From contig ONJF01000002.1 in assembly GCA_900318085.1 (NCBI GenBank), positions 1-64,000 on the forward strand: a DNA stretch of 64,000 bases. The letters are read 5' to 3'. Source of the DNA: an uncultured Bacteroidales bacterium. GTDB taxonomy: Bacteria; Bacteroidota; Bacteroidia; Bacteroidales; F082. The notes under the pieces are model-generated. The model was given only the letters and a program-made list of their open reading frames with translations. It was not told where the DNA came from and made no database searches. Below, piece by piece: positions 62,988 to 64,000 of the stretch. Positions within the stretch are counted from its first letter, which is position 1; each line of letters starts with the position of its first letter. The position numbers were made by a program, and so were the translations under genes.

Positions 62988-64000
62988 TTAGTTCTTTACG
63001 ATTTTTCTGACGAAATGTTCTCTGTTTTCCGTGACGATGGAAACGAAGTAAATGCCGCGCTCCAAGTCGCTGATGTTGATTTCATTCGTATTTTGAACCG
63101 TTTTTACCAACTGGCCGGCAGCATTAAAAACCTGAAGACCTTCAACGGTTGTGCCTTCTATTCTAACGAAATTCAGTGCGGGGTTGGGATATACCGCTAT
63201 TTTAGCGGATGGTTCGCACTCGTTAAGGCTGACAAATTCCGTTTCTATGAAATTGGTGAACTCGCACCAATATTCCGCATTCCTGTAATTCTCTATCGTT
63301 CCTTGGGGAATATACACAGGGATGTTTCGATTGACCTGTTGGAAGGTGTTTTCCTCTATATAGGGCGGGACGGTCGCTTTCACAGACATTGTCGTCAGGC
63401 GGCTCAGATGGCAGAAAGCGTAGTCCAACATGCATTCCATTGTCGATGGGATCTCCAACTCTGTCGGTTTGACTAAAAAGTCCATTGCGTTCCAGTCAAG
63501 GTAACCGACACCTTCGGGAATGACGACGGACGTGAAGTTGGAGCACAATTCAAAAGAACCTTCCTGAAGATACCACATCATTGGCGAGAGCGTCAAAGTG
63601 CCGTCGAAGCCGCATTGATAAAAGGCGTTGTATTTGACATCGTAAACGGATTCGGGGATGAAAAGGTCGCCCCTGAAGCCAGTGCAAATGCCAAAGGTGA
63701 ACTCTTCGATGATGGACAGCGATTCTGACAAGGTCAAACTGGTGAAATTGACACAATCCATAAAGGCATGGCTGCCAATTTCGGTAACCGAATTGGGAAT
63801 GACGAGCGGACCAGTGAAGGTACAGCCGTGGAAAGCTTGTTGGCCAATGCTTCTCACCGTGTTGGGGATGGTTAAAGTTCCAGTGAAATTGGTGCATGGG
63901 CCTCCCATAAAAGCGCCTCTGCCAATGGATACGACGGAATATTCCGTTCCGTTGTAGGAAACCGAAGCGGGGATAATAAGGCTTCCGGAATAATCCTCCG
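62988..64000 (-). CDS. T9SS-exported BspA-like LRR protein, 5' end beyond the window
   Basis: The frame is open to the window end, and the residues upstream of the ATG at 63908 (EDYSGSLIIPASVSYNGTEY, SVVSIGRGAF) continue the LRR_5 start pattern, so the gene begins outside. BspA-type repeats follow (TGTLTIPNTVRSIGQQAFHG, SVTEIGSHAFMDCVNFTSLT). The C-terminal sorting domain (KIAVYPNPALNFVRIEGTTV to REHFVRKIVKN) marks T9SS export. It lacks the module and the in-frame repeats found in the 15.7-23.2 kb paralogues. Confidence 0.88.
   Translation of the reverse strand, partial: EDYSGSLIIPASVSYNGTEYSVVSIGRGAFMGGPCTNFTGTLTIPNTVRSIGQQAFHGCTFTGPLVIPNSVTEIGSHAFMDCVNFTSLTLSESLSIIEEFTFGICTGFRGDLFIPESVYDVKYNAFYQCGFDGTLTLSPMMWYLQEGSFELCSNFTSVVIPEGVGYLDWNAMDFLVKPTELEIPSTMECMLDYAFCHLSRLTTMSVKATVPPYIEENTFQQVNRNIPVYIPQGTIENYRNAEYWCEFTNFIETEFVSLNECEPSAKIAVYPNPALNFVRIEGTTVEGLQVFNAAGQLVKTVQNTNEINISDLERGIYFVSIVTENREHFVRKIVKN

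Overview
The window reads as chromosome from an anaerobic Bacteroidetes (Bacteroidales-like) bacterium. Four things point there: type IX secretion (T9SS) C-terminal sorting domains on several proteins; promoters with the Bacteroidetes -7 box TAnnTTTG; the ftsX / DUF3098 / uppP / truB / queA gene order; and a SusB-like GH97 glucosidase. HydF (an [FeFe]-hydrogenase maturase) suggests an anaerobe. Mevalonate kinase plus diphosphomevalonate decarboxylase show a mevalonate route to isoprenoids, unlike the MEP route of typical Bacteroides.

Region 1 (1-4.3 kb) is accessory. It starts with the end of a T9SS cargo gene. A 5'-truncated Rhs/YD-repeat gene follows, with an AT-rich variable C-terminal tip (probable toxin) and a three-helix membrane protein (probable immunity). 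Next come a frameshifted second tip remnant that overlaps a lipoprotein gene (probable second immunity), and an orphan Rhs core fragment. The cluster stops at a hairpin and the 3' side of tRNA-Arg(CCU). This is the best candidate for a little-described system.

Region 2 (4.5-14.3 kb) is mostly core: exonuclease III, a CLC channel with CBS domains, an AraC-type membrane regulator, TadA, a nitrilase-family amidase, a Nudix hydrolase, a lipoprotein and a large AsmA-like protein.

Region 3 (14.3-23.3 kb) is a minus-strand operon of three tandem T9SS-exported surface proteins (two with BspA-like leucine-rich repeats, one with an Asp-box propeller). They share an unnamed module of about 190 residues. 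A membrane TPR/HTH protein is translationally coupled at the operon end.

Region 4 (23.5-35.2 kb, minus strand) holds a zinc-ribbon membrane protein, a glycyl-tRNA synthetase gene broken by an out-of-frame deletion, the queA/truB/uppP/DUF3098/ftsX cluster, an acyl-AMP ligase + acyl carrier protein + GNAT-like N-acyltransferase operon, and rlmN. Region 5 (35.2-49.1 kb) holds a biotin-dependent carboxylase beta subunit, GH97, an L,D-transpeptidase, a membrane glycosyltransferase, an Ig-like lipoprotein, aspS, two lipoproteins, phosphofructokinase and RNase H. Region 6 (49.3-64 kb) holds two tandem ssb genes, a LytTR regulator with candidate operator repeats, hydF, an M15 peptidase, a LMW phosphatase, a TatD-like hydrolase, an EamA transporter, recG, GtrA, the two mevalonate genes (the decarboxylase is frameshifted) and a 5'-incomplete T9SS LRR protein.

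Gaps between genes are short and crowded with palindromic repeats of several families. One family also sits in frame inside five genes, and a second inside two. I saw no CRISPR array, transposase, rRNA or phage gene.
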